From Nitrososphaerota archaeon (lineage in GTDB: Archaea > Thermoproteota > Nitrososphaeria_A > Caldarchaeales > Calditenuaceae), in contig WUQR01000068.1 in assembly GCA_009889515.1 (NCBI GenBank), positions 124,001 to 188,000 of the forward strand: a stretch of DNA of 64,000 nucleotides, given 5' to 3'. The position numbers and the translations under genes are program-made. This document shows, in pieces, positions 9,149 to 17,172 of the stretch. Under the pieces are notes generated by a model. That model was not told where the DNA came from and made no database searches. It worked only from the letters and a program-made list of their open reading frames with translations. Position 1 is the first letter of the stretch. Every line of letters starts with the position of its first letter.

Positions 9149-10750
9149 CTAGTAGGCCTCTATCGTGGCCGGGGGCTTGGAGGTTAGGGCATAGGCCACC
9201 ATCACCACACCCCCCACCTCGTTTGTTATTCGCCGCGAGATCCTGTCCATCAGCTCGCTTGGTATAGGATACCAGTCAGCTGTCATACCGTCCTCGCTCG
9301 TCACAGCCCTAACAATAACTATGTGGCCAACGCTTCTGGCATCCCCCTTAACACCCACCCACTTCGAGTCAAGCACAACGGCGAACGCCTGCCAAACCGA
9401 TCCGTACAGGCCTGCTCTACGGAACTCCTCCTCGACTATAGCGCCTGCTTCCCGGCAGATTCGAAGCTTCTCCTCAGTCACCTCCCCCTCAATCCTGACT
9501 GCTAGGCCGGGGCCGGGGAATGGGTGCCTCTCTATTACGGAGGCTGGCAGCCCTAGGGCCTTTGCGACCTCTCTGACCTCGTCCTTGTAGAGGTCCTTTA
9601 GCGGTTCTATGAGCTGTAGGCCGAGTCGCTCGGGTAGCCCGGCGACGTTGTGGTGGCTCTTTATGAGGCTTGTCAGTGCTCCGGTCGCCCCGCTCTCCAC
9701 CCTGTCCGGATATATCGTCCCCTGTGCGAGATACTTTGCACCTCCTATACTGGATGCGGCCCTCTCGAAGACCTCTATAAAGAGCCTCCCTATAATCCGC
9801 CTCTTCTCCTCGGGGTCTTTTACTCCTCGAAGGGCCATTAGAAATTCCTTGCTCGCATCGATGAAGTGCACATTCTTGATATTAAGCTGCTTCAGACTCT
9901 CAAGCACAAGCTCCCTCTCTCCCTTTCTGAGAAGCCCATGATCTATGAATATCACGTGAAGTCTGTCGCCTATTGCCCTCTGGATTATTGCCGCGGTTGT
10001 CATGGAGTCTACTCCTCCGCTGACACCGCAGATGACCTTCTCATTCTCTCCAACAGTCTCGGCGACGCTCTTCACCACCTCGTCCAGAATGTCTATTGGC
10101 CGCCAATCGCATCTACAGCCGGCCACATTCTTGAGGAAGTTTTCAAGAATCCGCCTACCAAGCGGTGTATGCTTTACCTCTACGTGAAACTGCACCGAGT
10201 ATAGCCTCTTCTCCGCATTCTCCATGGCCGCGATGAGGCTGTCCTCAGAGACTGCCGTCACTTTGAAGGCCTTCGGCGGCTCTAGCACGGCGTCGCCGTG
10301 GCTCATCCACACCTCAATACGCCTGTTAAGAGATGCGAAGAGCGCCGAGTCCTCAACCACGTTAACTATCGCTCTCCCATACTCTGCCTTAGAGCCCCGC
10401 TCTACTTTGCCTCCAAACTCTTCTGCGAGGAGCTGGTGGCCATAGCATATGCCAAGTACGGGTATGCCCATTTCTAGCACTCTCTTGTCAGGGTGTGGCG
10501 CTCCCTCTTCGTAGACGCTCCTAGGTCCTCCCGACAATATCAGCGCCTTAACGTTACCATAGCGGCTTATCTCTTCGGGGGATATGTTGAAGGGCACTAT
10601 CTCCGAGTAGACACCAACCTCCCTACACCTCCTAGCTATGAGGTGGGTGTATTGGCCTCCGAAGTCAAGGATAAGCACTTTCTCCCGGGCGGTCGCTCCT
10701 CCATCCCCTCTAGGTGTCATTCCCCTACAAGGGTTACGCGCAGTCTCCAT
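9149..10750 (-). CDS. guaA: GMP synthase (glutamine-hydrolysing), fused form
   Basis: Converts XMP, ATP and glutamine to GMP in purine synthesis. The N-terminal class I glutaminase has the Cys nucleophile in GICYGH and the His/Glu pair in FHVEVKHT. The ATP-pyrophosphatase half has the PP-loop GVSGGVDS. The C-terminal dimerisation domain ends with TSKPPATIEAY, typical of the family. At 533 residues both halves are fused, whereas many euryarchaea encode them separately. The first 20-25 residues are not conserved, and the true start may be MTPRGDGG or later. Confidence 0.96.
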   Translation of the reverse strand: METARNPCRGMTPRGDGGATAREKVLILDFGGQYTHLIARRCREVGVYSEIVPFNISPEEISRYGNVKALILSGGPRSVYEEGAPHPDKRVLEMGIPVLGICYGHQLLAEEFGGKVERGSKAEYGRAIVNVVEDSALFASLNRRIEVWMSHGDAVLEPPKAFKVTAVSEDSLIAAMENAEKRLYSVQFHVEVKHTPLGRRILENFLKNVAGCRCDWRPIDILDEVVKSVAETVGENEKVICGVSGGVDSMTTAAIIQRAIGDRLHVIFIDHGLLRKGERELVLESLKQLNIKNVHFIDASKEFLMALRGVKDPEEKRRIIGRLFIEVFERAASSIGGAKYLAQGTIYPDRVESGATGALTSLIKSHHNVAGLPERLGLQLIEPLKDLYKDEVREVAKALGLPASVIERHPFPGPGLAVRIEGEVTEEKLRICREAGAIVEEEFRRAGLYGSVWQAFAVVLDSKWVGVKGDARSVGHIVIVRAVTSEDGMTADWYPIPSELMDRISRRITNEVGGVVMVAYALTSKPPATIEAY

Positions 10751-10885
10751 GATAAAAATCGTCGGTTACCCGGGAGAAGAGGAGTGAGAAGGAGGCAGGC
10801 CTACAAGTCTGGGCTGCCTGCTGGGCTGGTTTATGGGGGTGGGGAGCTGCTTTAATACCGGTGTAGGGGTTTGTGTGTCGAGTCC

Positions 10886-11752
10886 ATGGGCATAGAGGAG
10901 CTCAAGGCAGTCCTCCCCCTCGCAGGCTTGGGAACAAGGATGCTTCCAGCCACTAAGGAGCAGCCGAAAGAGATGCTCCCAGTCTTTGCTAGAAGTGAGA
11001 ATGGGTCCCTCTGTGTGAAGCCTATTGTGCAGCTGATCTTTGAGCAGCTCTTCGACGTGGGTATTCGGGAGTTCATACTCGTGGTTGGTAGGGGGAAGAG
11101 GGCGGTGGAGGACCACTTCACACCCGACCAGGGCTATCTCGAGTTTATTAGGAGGAGTAGGAACTCTCTGTTGAGGGACTTCGAGGAATTCTATAGGAGG
11201 ATTAGCGAGTCCGTCCTAGTCTGGGTTAACCAGCCCCAGCCCCTAGGATTTGGGCACGCGGTCCTGATCTGCGAGAAGACCGTGGGCGACTCGCCGTTCA
11301 TCGTTCACGCTGGGGACACCTACCTAGTTAACGGCTCTCAGGCCATTGAGCGTATGTATAGACACTTCGAGACTGTAGGTGCTGAGGCTGTTCTTCTGCT
11401 GCAAGAGGTTGAGGACCCGAGACAGTACGGTGTCGCAGAGGTCTCCGAGATAGGAGGTCATTTACGGGTAACGCGGGTTGAGGAGAAGCCCAAAGAACCC
11501 CGCTCAAACCTGATGATTGTCCCCCTCTACATCTTCCGGAGCTCGATATTCAGGGCCCTCAGGTCTATTGGACGCGGTGTTGGTGGCGAGCTTCAGCTAA
11601 CTGATGGGATACAGCGCCTCATTGAGTGGGGGTACAGAGTTGACGCGATCAAGCTTGAGGATGGTCTGAAGATGGATATTGGCACGCCTCAACTCTATTG
11701 GGAGGCCCTCCAGCTCTCATACAGGCTCTCAACATCAGGGTCAACGCGATAA
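10886..11752 (+). CDS. galU: UTP--glucose-1-phosphate uridylyltransferase
   Basis: Makes UDP-glucose from UTP and glucose-1-phosphate. The nucleotidyltransferase signature LPLAGLGTRMLPATKEQPKEML stands at the N-terminus (split here by reading: LPLAGLGTR then KEQPKEMLPV), followed by QLIFEQLFDVGI, GFGHAVL, EKPKEPRSN and a C-terminal ELQLTDGI. The ATG at 10886 is preferred to GTG 10871, because a TATA-like TTTAATA at about 10851 predicts a leaderless start. The gene is directly followed by UDP-glucose dehydrogenase, so the pair feeds glucose-1-phosphate to UDP-glucuronate for surface glycans. Confidence 0.92.
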   Translation: MGIEELKAVLPLAGLGTRMLPATKEQPKEMLPVFARSENGSLCVKPIVQLIFEQLFDVGIREFILVVGRGKRAVEDHFTPDQGYLEFIRRSRNSLLRDFEEFYRRISESVLVWVNQPQPLGFGHAVLICEKTVGDSPFIVHAGDTYLVNGSQAIERMYRHFETVGAEAVLLLQEVEDPRQYGVAEVSEIGGHLRVTRVEEKPKEPRSNLMIVPLYIFRSSIFRALRSIGRGVGGELQLTDGIQRLIEWGYRVDAIKLEDGLKMDIGTPQLYWEALQLSYRLSTSGSTR

Positions 11753-11816
11753 GACCACATCCGCCTCCCAGCAAACCCTAAAACTAACTAGAGGGAGCAT
11801 ATTCCGGAGTATTGGC

Positions 11817-13181
11817 ATGTTAGCAGGCGATTTGGGCAGGGGGATCGGAGTCATAGGCGCCGGATACGTGGGCCTGACACTCAGCGTATTCCTAGCCTCG
11901 AAGGGTGTGAGAACAATATGCGTGGAGAAGGACGAGGTAAAGGCTGGGAAAATTATGAGGGGTGTGTCTCCGATACATGAGCAGGGCCTCCCCGAACTTC
12001 TTCAGCGCGTTGTAAGGGATGGCATGCTGGAGGCTCGAACCGAGGTTGGAGACATGCTGGAGAGGGTTGACACTGTCTTCATAACTGTTGGAACGCCTAC
12101 TGGCAGCGACGGAGCTCCAGACCTCACACAGGTCAAGGAAGCTTCAAGACAGGTAGGAGAAGCCATGTCAACCAGCAGGACCGCTACACCTCTCATAGTA
12201 GTTAAGAGTACTGTTCCGCCGGGGACGACCTGGCATGTTGTGAGGCCAATCATCGAAGAGGCTAGCGGTAGAGCCTGCGGAGATGGATTCCACCTATGCG
12301 TAAACCCTGAGTTCCTGAGGGAGGGCTCTGCACTCCAAGACACCATGAATCCAGACAGAATCATTATAGGTGCAAAGCACAGCGAGGCGGCGGAAAGACT
12401 GAAAAAATTCTACGAAGCCCTCTACCACCCCTCAAAAATCCCAACCCTAGTCACAACACCAGCCAACGCCGAACTCATAAAACTCGCAACTAACGCATAC
12501 CTAGCCCTCAAGATCAGCTTCATCAACCTGATCTCACAAATCTGCGAAGCAACCGAAGACGGAGACGTGGGCGTAGTGGCGGAGGGGTTGGGTCTCGACC
12601 CAAGGATTGGGCCCCTATTCCTGAGGGCGGGTCTGGGGTTTGGGGGGAGTTGTCTCCCGAAAGACCTCCGCGCCTTGAGATGGTTTGCAGCAAGCCGCGG
12701 TCTGGACACTTCTCTCTTCGATGCGATAATCGGGATTAATCGGGCCCAGAGGCTCAGGGTTGTGGAAAAAGCTGAGTCGAAGCTGGGCGGCCTAGCGGGG
12801 AAGAGGGTTGCAGTACTGGGCTTGGCCTTCAAGCCCGGAACAGATGATGTCAGGGAGGCGGCCTCCCTCGAGATAATCCGCGAACTCCTAGCGCGTGGGG
12901 CTGAAGTGAGGGCCCATGACCCGGCCGCGCTCGACAACGCCAGACAGGTCATAGGCGAGAGCGTCATCTATTGCCATAGAGTAGAGGACTGCTTAAACGG
13001 GGCAGACTTGGCAATAATAGTCACTGAATGGCCTGAATATGCAGCACTAGACCCCTCCACCTTGAAGTCACTTATGCGAAATCCACTAATCATCGATGGG
13101 AGAAGAATCCTAAACACGCGCCGACTAATAGAAGCAGGGATAAGAATACACACTGTAGGCCTCCACAATCCCTCGGCATAG
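11817..13181 (+). CDS. UDP-glucose 6-dehydrogenase
   Basis: Two-step NAD-dependent oxidation of UDP-glucose to UDP-glucuronate. The Rossmann motif GVIGAGYVGL is at the N-terminus. The central domain has CVNPEFLREGSA, and the catalytic cysteine is in GFGGSCLPKD. The C-terminal UDP-binding domain has LGLAFKPGTDDVREA. The start ATG 11817 (MLAGDLGRG) gives 454 residues, the family length. An in-frame extension back into galU is not needed. It is 64 nt after galU and likely cotranscribed. Members of this fold also oxidise UDP-ManNAc; adjacency to galU favours UDP-glucose. Confidence 0.9.
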   Translation: MLAGDLGRGIGVIGAGYVGLTLSVFLASKGVRTICVEKDEVKAGKIMRGVSPIHEQGLPELLQRVVRDGMLEARTEVGDMLERVDTVFITVGTPTGSDGAPDLTQVKEASRQVGEAMSTSRTATPLIVVKSTVPPGTTWHVVRPIIEEASGRACGDGFHLCVNPEFLREGSALQDTMNPDRIIIGAKHSEAAERLKKFYEALYHPSKIPTLVTTPANAELIKLATNAYLALKISFINLISQICEATEDGDVGVVAEGLGLDPRIGPLFLRAGLGFGGSCLPKDLRALRWFAASRGLDTSLFDAIIGINRAQRLRVVEKAESKLGGLAGKRVAVLGLAFKPGTDDVREAASLEIIRELLARGAEVRAHDPAALDNARQVIGESVIYCHRVEDCLNGADLAIIVTEWPEYAALDPSTLKSLMRNPLIIDGRRILNTRRLIEAGIRIHTVGLHNPSA

Positions 13182-13244
13182 CAGTCTCGACATAGAGGAG
13201 ATAAGGGTTATTTGCTACAGCACGGGTATACGGTTCTGAGGAGT

Positions 13245-13316
13245 GGGGCCGTGGTCTAGCGGTATGACGCCGCCCTCACACGGCGGAGGTCGCCGGTTCG
13301 AATCCGGCCGGCCCCA
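13245..13316 (+). tRNA. tRNA-Val (CAC)
   Basis: A complete cloverleaf can be folded. The acceptor GGGGCCG (13245-13251) pairs with CGGCCCC (13309-13315), followed by discriminator A. The anticodon stem CCGCC/GGCGG encloses the loop CUCACAC with anticodon CAC, reading GUG. The T arm contains GGTTCGAATCC. The 3' CCA is not encoded, and no intron is present. Length 72 nt. Confidence 0.95.
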
Positions 13317-13351
13317 CATTCTTAACTCTTAAAAACCCCAATACCCCATGA

Positions 13352-14134
13352 ATGTTGAACACCATGTCCTCTTCAGAGGTTGAAGTTGTCAGAGAGTTAA
13401 TAGGCTTGAAGCCTGAGGAGGCTTTTGAAGAGTGCAGAACGATTTTATCCATTCAGCCCCATCCGGATGATACTGATATAGGCGCTGGCGGCATAGTTGC
13501 CAGACTTTCTTCCCGCGGGTGTAGAGTCATATATGTGACGATGACTGACGGTGGGGCCGGGACTACAGACCCCTCTATATCATGGGAGGAGCTGACGCGT
13601 ATTCGCAGGAAGGAGCAGCAGGCTGCGGCCCAGATTCTTGGCGTCTCCGAACTCATCTGGCTAGATTATAGGGACTCGGAGCTTAGACCCTCTTTGGAGC
13701 TCAGGAACAAGCTGATAACCCTGATAAGGCGCTACAGGCCCGACGTCGTCTTGACGGTCGATCCATGGCTACCCTATGAGGCCCACCCAGACCACATAGC
13801 AACCGGGCTCGCAGCCAGCGAGGCCTTCTTCTTCAGCAACCTAACGAACATCAACCGTGAAGATCTTGAAAACGGGCTCGAGCCCTATTCACCCAAGTAT
13901 ATAGCCTACTATTGGACTAAGAATCCGAACCTATACATCGATATCTCAGACCTGATAAGTGTTAAAAAGGCGGCCATATCGGCCCACAAGTCCCAATTCA
14001 CTCCCGAGATAATTGAACTCCTCATTAAGTATGATGAGATGCTAGGTAGGAGGGCTGGCTACAAGTATGCCGAGGCCTTCAAAATACTTAACCAGCTGGC
14101 ACTTCACGTTAACCCCATTTCCGATATGCTCTGA
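13352..14134 (+). CDS. LmbE/PIG-L family deacetylase
   Basis: A 260-residue zinc-dependent de-N-acetylase of the GlcNAc-PI deacetylase fold. The first metal/catalytic motif is QPHPDDTDIGAGG (HPDD with catalytic Asp), and the second is EAHPDHIATG, supplying the third ligand. Family members deacetylate N-acetylglucosamine conjugates, diacetylchitobiose or mycothiol/bacillithiol precursors; the substrate here is not evident. Two in-frame ATGs at 13352 and 13364 are possible starts. A TATA-like CTTAAAAAC at about 13327 serves either. It stands alone just after the tRNA. Confidence 0.88.
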   Translation: MLNTMSSSEVEVVRELIGLKPEEAFEECRTILSIQPHPDDTDIGAGGIVARLSSRGCRVIYVTMTDGGAGTTDPSISWEELTRIRRKEQQAAAQILGVSELIWLDYRDSELRPSLELRNKLITLIRRYRPDVVLTVDPWLPYEAHPDHIATGLAASEAFFFSNLTNINREDLENGLEPYSPKYIAYYWTKNPNLYIDISDLISVKKAAISAHKSQFTPEIIELLIKYDEMLGRRAGYKYAEAFKILNQLALHVNPISDML

Positions 14135-14213
14135 GGCCCGAGGAACCCGTACTGAAGGTTTTTATTTTGGTTAGTTGATAAGTCATCTGCAAAAACCAGA
14201 GGGAGTGAGAAGA

Positions 14214-14486
14214 ATGTCCGCGAATGAGGTAACCGTATTGGTTGGCAAGAAGCCGGCGATGAGCTATGTTCTGGCGTGTCTGATATCGCTGCAGCAGGGG
14301 CAGAACGTAACGCTGAAGGCGAGAGGCAGGTCAATAAGCAGGGCTGTCGATGTGGTCCAGATACTGAAGAACAGGTTCTACAAGGACCTGAAGGTACAGG
14401 AGATAAAGCTGGGCACAGAGATGCTGAAGGGACAGGACAACAGGGATGTGAACGTAAGCACGATCGAGATAAAGATAGCCTCTTAG
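14214..14486 (+). CDS. albA: Alba chromatin/RNA-binding protein
   Basis: A 90-residue Alba-fold dimer that coats DNA and binds RNA. MSANEVTVLVGKKPAMSYVL contains the conserved KKP(A)M segment with the lysine equivalent to Lys16, which contacts DNA and is acetylated in Sulfolobus. ARGRSISRAVDVVQILKNRF is the second conserved helix. ATG 14214 is chosen over an upstream non-ATG extension, because GGGAGTGAG lies 4-12 nt upstream and a TATA-like TTTTTATTTT at about 14158 gives a short leader. Confidence 0.95.
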   Translation: MSANEVTVLVGKKPAMSYVLACLISLQQGQNVTLKARGRSISRAVDVVQILKNRFYKDLKVQEIKLGTEMLKGQDNRDVNVSTIEIKIAS

Positions 14487-14553
14487 AGGCCTGCCGAGGC
14501 TAAGGAAAGTTAAAAACGGATGAGGCTGATGACGAACTTGGAGGCGGTGATTA

Positions 14554-15051
14554 CTGAAAATACCCGTATGCGAGTTCGACCTACGGAGTGGCTCTCTTTG
14601 CCCGAGTTGTCAGAGGAAGTTAGAGAGAGGAGAGATTACGCGGCTGGATGTCGAGGTCTTAACAGCGCTAATCGACCTGAACCTGCCAATACTAGCTAAG
14701 GCAGAGTACGCCGGCTCGATACGTCAAAAAAACAAAATTTTTGTATTTCTCCGGGACGTAGAGGCGTCTGTACAAGACTTTATGGAGCTCTCACTGCAGC
14801 TCTCACGCCGTTTAAAGACTCTTGTAAGGGTGTTGAGGGATCACCGCTCATTCAATAGCTTCTTGGCCGAGCTGCTTGCACCTGCTAAGATTCTTGCGAT
14901 CAACGTGGTGTGGCTACCCGATGGAACCGAGGAGACGATAATCACTGTGGATGATACGTCTAAGCTCCAGCTACAGGTGGACGAGATTGTGGACTTGGTT
15001 AAGGGCTTTAAGGGTAGGGCTATTCGGATTGAGAGGGCTTCACGCCGTTGA
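14554..15051 (+). CDS. Zinc-finger/KH-type archaeal NusA-like protein, CTG start
   Basis: Reading the frame back from the ATG at 14782 reveals about 76 further conserved codons. The protein begins (M)KIPVCEFDLRSGSLCPSCQ, with C6 and a CPSC pair making a likely zinc site, followed by RGEITRLDVEVLTALIDL. The C-terminal half (ARVL/AKILAINVVWLPDG region) resembles a KH-like RNA-binding domain. Archaeal proteins of this layout are annotated as NusA-like transcription factors. No ATG, GTG or TTG exists between the upstream in-frame stop (14548) and the conserved N-terminus; CTG 14554 does, with GGAGG 9 nt and GGTGA 3 nt ahead. Total about 165 residues. Confidence 0.75.
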   Translation: MKIPVCEFDLRSGSLCPSCQRKLERGEITRLDVEVLTALIDLNLPILAKAEYAGSIRQKNKIFVFLRDVEASVQDFMELSLQLSRRLKTLVRVLRDHRSFNSFLAELLAPAKILAINVVWLPDGTEETIITVDDTSKLQLQVDEIVDLVKGFKGRAIRIERASRR

Positions 15052-15152
15052 GGCTCCTAGTCCTTGGACAGGCATAAGGGTTTATGAATGATTTGGGAGA
15101 AGTTATCACTTAAATACGCGTCAATTTATGTTCACTTTGGTCTAAAAACTAT

Positions 15153-16475
15153 ATGGTTGGGGAAACGGGGCCGGGGTCTGGTTTTGAACAGATACGCTCT
15201 GGAATGGTTAGGCCAGAGCTTGATGGCCGGCGCGTAGTAATTCAGGGCTGGGTCCACGAGATACGCGACCTAGGATCTCTGGTCTTCATAGTCTTGAGGG
15301 ATAGGTCGGGCCTCTGCCAAGTAGTGTTTAGCCGCGTAGGTGCCGATAGTGGGCTTCTGGCTGCTTTAGATGGTTTAACTCGCGAATCGGCTGTTAGGGT
15401 CTGGGGGACTGTGCGCGTTGCTCCTCAGTCAAGGATGGGTGTTGAGGTGAAAGGTGAGCGTATTGAGGTTGTTGCCAAGGCAGTGGAGAAGCTCCCCTAC
15501 GATGTGACAGGCAAAGTCCCGGCGTCCATGACAACGCGTCTTAACCACAGGATACTAGACCTGAGAAAACCAGTGAATACGGCTATCTTCCTGATAGCTG
15601 ACACGGTCTTTGACGCTATACGCGAATATCTCCGTGAGCAGGGATTTGTTGAGGTTAGGACTCCTAAGATAATAGCCACCGCGACTGAAGGTGGGGCTGC
15701 CCTATTCAAGGTTGACTACTTCGGGAAGGCAGCGTATCTTGCCCAGAGCCCCCAGCTCTACAAGGAAGAGCTCGTCACGGTCTTTGAACGCGTCTTTGAG
15801 ATTGGGCCGTTCTTTAGAGCTGAGGCCTCGCATACGCGGAGGCATGTCAGCGAGTTCACTTCTGTCGACATAGAGGCTGCGTTCATGAACTATGAGGATG
15901 TTATGCGGGTTCTGGAGGGGATGGTTGCCCACGTCTTCAAGAGGGTCTTGGAGGAGAGGCAGAGGGAGCTCGAGCTCTTGGGGGTCTCCCTCCGACCTCC
16001 TAAAACTCCTTTCAAGCGGATAACCTATGACGAGGCCTTAAGGGAGCTCGCAGAGCTTGGGCATCAGAAGAGCTGGGGAGGAGACTTGGAGACCCCAGAC
16101 CTGAGATATCTGGCCAAGAAGCACACAGGTTTCTACTTCATCACCCACTTCCCCACCGCCATAAAGCCCTTCTACATCCAGCCCGACCCCAACAACCCGC
16201 AGATATCCGAGTCATTTGACCTGATGTATCAGTGGCTCGAACTTGCTTCCGGTGGGACAAGGATATCAGACCCCGCGCTTCTCAGGCAGAGGCTGCAGGA
16301 GCAGGGGCTCAACCCGGAGAGCTTCAAACACCATGTGGCGGTATATGATTATGGCATGCCTGTCCACGCCGGCTGGGGGCTCGGGTTCGAGAGGCTGATA
16401 ATGGTCATCACAAGGCGTACCAACATAAGGGACGTAATACTCTTCCCAAGGGATAGGTTCAGACTCGTGCCATGA
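15153..16475 (+). CDS. aspS: Aspartyl-tRNA synthetase, archaeal type, probably non-discriminating
   Basis: A 440-residue class IIb synthetase. An OB-fold anticodon domain (GWVHEIRDLGSLVFIVLRD) is followed by the catalytic core with AQSPQLYKE, FRAEASHTRRHVSEFTS and the motif 3 GWGLGFERLIM. In discriminating archaeal AspRS the GWV-x-E position is Trp, while relaxed enzymes have His. Here it is His, so it probably charges both tRNA-Asp and tRNA-Asn, with GatCAB amidating the latter; that is inference. A TATA-like CTTAAATACG lies at about 15109. The downstream small gene overlaps by 4 nt. Confidence 0.95.
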   Translation: MVGETGPGSGFEQIRSGMVRPELDGRRVVIQGWVHEIRDLGSLVFIVLRDRSGLCQVVFSRVGADSGLLAALDGLTRESAVRVWGTVRVAPQSRMGVEVKGERIEVVAKAVEKLPYDVTGKVPASMTTRLNHRILDLRKPVNTAIFLIADTVFDAIREYLREQGFVEVRTPKIIATATEGGAALFKVDYFGKAAYLAQSPQLYKEELVTVFERVFEIGPFFRAEASHTRRHVSEFTSVDIEAAFMNYEDVMRVLEGMVAHVFKRVLEERQRELELLGVSLRPPKTPFKRITYDEALRELAELGHQKSWGGDLETPDLRYLAKKHTGFYFITHFPTAIKPFYIQPDPNNPQISESFDLMYQWLELASGGTRISDPALLRQRLQEQGLNPESFKHHVAVYDYGMPVHAGWGLGFERLIMVITRRTNIRDVILFPRDRFRLVP

Positions 16476-16702
16476 GCGACCCGGCTGAAGAGTTTAGAGA
16501 GATCTCGAAACGGATATTTGAGAAGTATTTGACGGAGGAGGATGTGGAGGAGCTGGCGTATAGGTGGGCGGTACTGAAGGCGAGACTTGCCTCTGGCTCA
16601 GATTCCCGCGAACCCAGCGTGGAGGAGGTTGACTATTTGAAGAGGCGGATCCTCGAGCTCAGAGCCTTAGCTGGCCTCGACTGGTTTGAGAAGGTAGAGT
16701 AG
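16472..16702 (+). CDS. Small hypothetical helical protein
   Basis: A 76-residue acidic protein, predicted all-helical, with no recognised motif. Its ATG overlaps the aspS stop (ATGA), a translational-coupling arrangement that supports it being real. It contains an aromatic-rich patch (YRWAVLKARL) and ends DWFEKVE. The function is unknown; the coupling suggests a synthetase accessory or simply shared expression. Confidence 0.6.
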   Translation: MSDPAEEFREISKRIFEKYLTEEDVEELAYRWAVLKARLASGSDSREPSVEEVDYLKRRILELRALAGLDWFEKVE

Positions 16703-16748
16703 CTCAGCCTCTCTCCCATAATTTTCGCGGAGGTAGATCCGACTAGTG

Positions 16749-16755
16749 TATAAAT
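16749..16755 (+). promoter_or_regulatory. TATA box of nuoA-nuoH
   Basis: TATAAAT 22-28 nt ahead of GTG 16777, so the nuoAH transcript is probably leaderless. Confidence 0.6.
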
Positions 16756-16776
16756 CGTGGTCTATAGCTGATTGAC

Positions 16777-17172
16777 GTGTTGAGTCCAGCTGCTTTGGAT
16801 ACGGCGCTTTGGACGCTGGTACTCTACCTAATCCTCACAATAGTGGCCCCACCAATCTTCTACATAGTCTCGGTTCTGATAGCCCCTAAGAAGCCGTCCC
16901 GCGTCAAGAGGATGCTCTTCGAGTCCGGGCAGACTCCGATACCGGCCAGAGTGGCTCCATTCCCCATCGAATACTTCCCCTACGTTATTATCTACATAGC
17001 CTACGCCGTATTCGCAGTCATAGCCTTCATCGTCGTCTTAGACATGCTGCGGTCAAGTGAGAGCCTAGTGCGTGGATTAATTATCTTGGCCGTAATCACT
17101 GCCGGCTCGATATATGCGTCCACACAGCTCCCCGTCTTAAAACAGAGGCTCGAGAGGGGTGGTAGAGGTTGA
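16777..17172 (+). CDS. nuoA: NADH-quinone oxidoreductase subunit A
   Basis: A 131-residue three-helix membrane subunit of respiratory complex I. Helix 1 is at about residues 8-30. The loop RMLFESGQTPIPARVAPFPIEYF replaces the classical YECG-P-G motif region, which here lacks the Cys (FESGQTP). Helices 2 and 3 follow. NuoA lies at the quinone chamber beside NuoH and NuoJ. Its stop overlaps the nuoH start by 4 nt. Other nuo genes are separated (nuoI at 19.9 kb, nuoM at 30.4 kb). The start GTG 16777 is set by a TATA box. Confidence 0.88.
   Translation: MLSPAALDTALWTLVLYLILTIVAPPIFYIVSVLIAPKKPSRVKRMLFESGQTPIPARVAPFPIEYFPYVIIYIAYAVFAVIAFIVVLDMLRSSESLVRGLIILAVITAGSIYASTQLPVLKQRLERGGRG

Noticed and set aside
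12422-12967. A 181-codon leftward frame inside the UDP-glucose dehydrogenase gene.
   Set aside because: Low-complexity Ser/Ala/Pro translation typical of an antisense shadow; the forward gene has all catalytic motifs.
14527-14557. TGATGA and CTGA could be C and D boxes of a small guide RNA.
   Set aside because: No C'/D' pair at the right distance, and the sequence is explained by the ribosome site and start of the NusA-like gene.
14520-14699. A 59-codon ATG frame overlapping the NusA-like N-terminus.
   Set aside because: Its translation is unremarkable, whereas the competing frame encodes the conserved zinc finger.
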